Shown here in pieces: positions 62,331 through 64,000 of a DNA stretch of 64,000 nucleotides. Every line of letters begins with the position of its first letter. The stretch's first letter is position 1. The DNA is from Pseudomonas sp. MRSN 12121. Its GTDB lineage: Bacteria; Pseudomonadota; Gammaproteobacteria; Pseudomonadales; Pseudomonadaceae. The notes beneath the pieces are model-generated. The model saw nothing but the letters and a program-made list of their open reading frames with translations. It searched no databases and had not been told where the DNA came from. Made by a program: the position numbers and the translations under genes. The DNA is taken from NCBI RefSeq assembly GCF_000931465.1, contig NZ_CP010892.1:5169388-5233387 (forward strand), read 5' to 3'.

Positions 62331-63099
62331 TCCGCCTCTTGACCAGCAAGCGGATCAATGGTTTCAGCAAGCTCGGGCCCTTAGCCAAAAGCGCCCCGCT
62401 GATTGGAGCAAGGTTGCCGAGCTATACCAACAAGCTGTAGAGAAAGGCCACTGGAAAGCGATGCATAACCTTGCGGAGCTATATTTACGTGGTGATGGGG
62501 TTACCAGGGATACAAACAAGGCGATTGACTTATATCTAAAAATGACACAATTGCAGGTTCCATTGGGTTACTACGACATGAGCGTAATGACTCAACGAGG
62601 AGTAGGTGTCATCCAATCAGATAAAGAGGCTATGTTATTCCTGATCAAAGCAGCTGACCTGGGCACCCCTCAGGCACAAACTAGAATTGGCTACATTTAC
62701 ATCTACGACAAGAAAAACTATCCCGTAGGGTTGGGATATTTAAAATGCGCAGAAAAACAAGATTATGCGGACGCAGCTTATAAGCTCGGATCCTATTATG
62801 AGGTCGTGGACGAAAACTATCCTGTCTCCATGCATTATTACCAGCGTGCCGCAGCTCTAGGGGAGCCCAAAGGTGCAATGGAGATCAAAAAAGTTTTTGA
62901 AAAAGGCTTACATGATTATTCAAAAAACTTGAATTTGGCAAAAGCCTACGATGACATCTCTAGTCGCTTCTACAAAAAACCTGATCTGCGCCTACCCAAC
63001 TTAGCAAAAGACCTTCCACTTCCACCACATCCTATTCAGGGCTACCACGCCGACAAAGACATTAACTGGAAACCCACCGGGCGTGATGATGATTATTAA
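62233..63099 (+). CDS. Sel1-repeat immunity protein, copy 2
   Basis: 288 residues, paralogue of the genes on each side and closest to copy 3. Signal peptide MMIIKALLVAALLGSSSLSM with cleavage about SMA-YDF; Sel1 repeats with KAMHNLAELYLRGDGVTRD, YYDMSVMTQRGVGV and AQTRIGYIYIYDKK. The start lies inside the end of copy 1: GTG 62230, ATG 62233 and ATG 62236 are all in frame and the copy 1 stop is at 62244-62246, so translation is coupled. It may neutralise the same lipase or variants delivered by other strains. Confidence 0.85.
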   Translation: MMIIKALLVAALLGSSSLSMAYDFKCIHEKDTVPPLDQQADQWFQQARALSQKRPADWSKVAELYQQAVEKGHWKAMHNLAELYLRGDGVTRDTNKAIDLYLKMTQLQVPLGYYDMSVMTQRGVGVIQSDKEAMLFLIKAADLGTPQAQTRIGYIYIYDKKNYPVGLGYLKCAEKQDYADAAYKLGSYYEVVDENYPVSMHYYQRAAALGEPKGAMEIKKVFEKGLHDYSKNLNLAKAYDDISSRFYKKPDLRLPNLAKDLPLPPHPIQGYHADKDINWKPTGRDDDY

Positions 63100-63183
63100 A
63101 GCACTGCTAGCTGCTGCGCTATTAGGCAGCAGTAGCCTCTCCATGGCGTACGATTTCAAATGTATCCATGAAAAAGATACTGC
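63028..63183 (+). repeat. Direct repeat spanning the copy 2 / copy 3 gene junction
   Basis: Second copy of the junction repeat at 62175-62330, offset by 853 bases. The final bases of copy 3 repeat the gene-end half a third time. Confidence 0.8.
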
Positions 63184-63952
63184 TCCGCCTCTTGATCAGC
63201 AAGCCGATCAATGGTTTCAACAAGCTCGGACCCTTAGCAGAAAACGCCCGGCTGATTGGAGCAAGGTTGCCGAGCTGTACCAACAAGCAGTAGAGAAAGG
63301 CCATTGGAAAGCGATGCATAACCTTGCGGAGCTTTATTTACGTGGTGATGGGGTTGCCAAGGATACAAATAAGGCGATTGACTTATATCTAAAAATGATA
63401 CAGCTGCAGGTTCCACTGGGTTATTACGACATGAGCACAATGACCAAAAGAGGTCTCGGAGTTGTGCAATCAGACAGGACCGCCATGCAGTTCCTGATTA
63501 AATCCGCCGATATGGGAGGCCCTCAGGCTCAAACAAGAATCGGGTATATTTATATATATGAAAAAAACAAAGACCCTATTGGTATTAGCTATCTCAAATG
63601 CGCCGAAAGGCAAGACTATGCAGATGCCGCATATAAACTTGGTACGTATTATGAATCGGTAGATAAAAATTATCCTGTTTCTTTACACTATTATCAGCGA
63701 GCAGCGGCGTTAGGTGAACGAAAAGGAGCCATAGAAATAGAGGACGTGTTTCAAAATGGAAAGTTTTCTTATAACAAAGATAAGAAAACTGAAGATGCAT
63801 ACTACAAAGTATCTAGAGAGCTCGCCAAAAACCCAGACTTACGCTTCCCCAATTTAGCTAAAGAACACCAACTACCTCCGAACCCTGTACAGGGCTACCA
63901 CGCCGACAAAGACATCAACTGGAAACCCACCGGACGTGATGACGACTACTGA
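63086..63952 (+). CDS. Sel1-repeat immunity protein, copy 3
   Basis: 288 residues, same build as copy 2: signal peptide MMIIKALLAAALLGSSSLSM, the DFKC and LKC cysteines, and Sel1 repeats (KAMHNLAELYLRGDGVAKD, then AQTRIGYIYIYEKN). The first about 140 residues are nearly the same as in copy 2, while the later part is more different before the shared C-terminal tag. The start overlaps the copy 2 stop in the same way (GTG 63083, ATG 63086, ATG 63089). The window ends 48 bases after its stop with nothing recognisable. Confidence 0.85.
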   Translation: MMIIKALLAAALLGSSSLSMAYDFKCIHEKDTAPPLDQQADQWFQQARTLSRKRPADWSKVAELYQQAVEKGHWKAMHNLAELYLRGDGVAKDTNKAIDLYLKMIQLQVPLGYYDMSTMTKRGLGVVQSDRTAMQFLIKSADMGGPQAQTRIGYIYIYEKNKDPIGISYLKCAERQDYADAAYKLGTYYESVDKNYPVSLHYYQRAAALGERKGAIEIEDVFQNGKFSYNKDKKTEDAYYKVSRELAKNPDLRFPNLAKEHQLPPNPVQGYHADKDINWKPTGRDDDY

Positions 63953-64000
63953 GAAACCGTAAACCCGCTACTCCCGACAAAGAACCAAACCTCACTACCG

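Overview
The window is a 64 kb piece of a gammaproteobacterial chromosome, almost certainly a Pseudomonas of the fluorescens group. The signs are the high GC content, the gene content and order (alaS-lysC-rsmA-tRNA, aruCFGDBE next to aotJQMOP-argR, the flagellar cheR-cheV-flgAMN block, amrZ), Pseudomonas-type REP palindromes, and a PldB-type type VI effector followed by three Sel1-repeat immunity genes. Most of it is core genome. Accessory parts are 18.2-23.6 kb (a sugar-nucleotide and glycan cluster) and 54.8-64 kb (a vgrG island). I see no insertion sequence, prophage or CRISPR array.

Layout: 1-2.6 kb is the 3' part of nrdA. 2.9-5.9 kb is flgBCDE (minus strand), read from a sigma-54 promoter. 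6.1-10.6 kb is cheR, cheV, flgA, flgM, flgN and flgZ, with clear sigma-54 and sigma-28 promoters. 10.6-15.6 kb holds an MFS permease, a glutamine-synthetase-like gamma-glutamylation enzyme, a guanidinopropionase-type ureohydrolase and its LysR regulator. 15.6-17.9 kb is a response regulator with TPRs and a short histidine kinase. 18.2-23.5 kb encodes a PhyH-family dioxygenase, a GT61-type glycosyltransferase, an FdtA-type ketoisomerase, an FdtB-type aminotransferase and an N-formyltransferase with C-terminal ankyrin repeats; together they should make and transfer a 3-formamido-3,6-dideoxyhexose. A tRNA-Arg follows.

24-27.3 kb has two tiny membrane proteins behind an apparent sigma-54 promoter with paired upstream palindromes, then a solitary phnN, amrZ and mgtE. 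27.7-32.6 kb has three tRNA genes, rsmA/csrA, lysC and alaS. 32.7-34.8 kb has ltaE and an FMN-riboswitch-controlled ribH. 34.8-48.2 kb is arginine catabolism by the succinyltransferase pathway, the ArgR regulator and the arginine/ornithine ABC importer, with ArgR half-sites and intra-operon terminators. 48.8-53.6 kb has acsA (with a Crc/Hfq-type motif), a DUF2790 protein and nrdB, which lies about 50 kb from nrdA. 53.7-64 kb has a class A acid phosphatase, two uncharacterised proteins with zinc-ligand-like residues, and vgrG, a phospholipase D effector and three tandem immunity genes.

The observations I rate highest are the sigma-54 promoter with two dyads 31 bp apart upstream of the small membrane proteins; the vgrG/PLD/triplicated-immunity island with repeated gene junctions and a sharp composition change; the ankyrin-fused sugar formyltransferase cluster; an 18-bp perfect palindrome in front of ltaE; and the large, structured nrdB upstream region.
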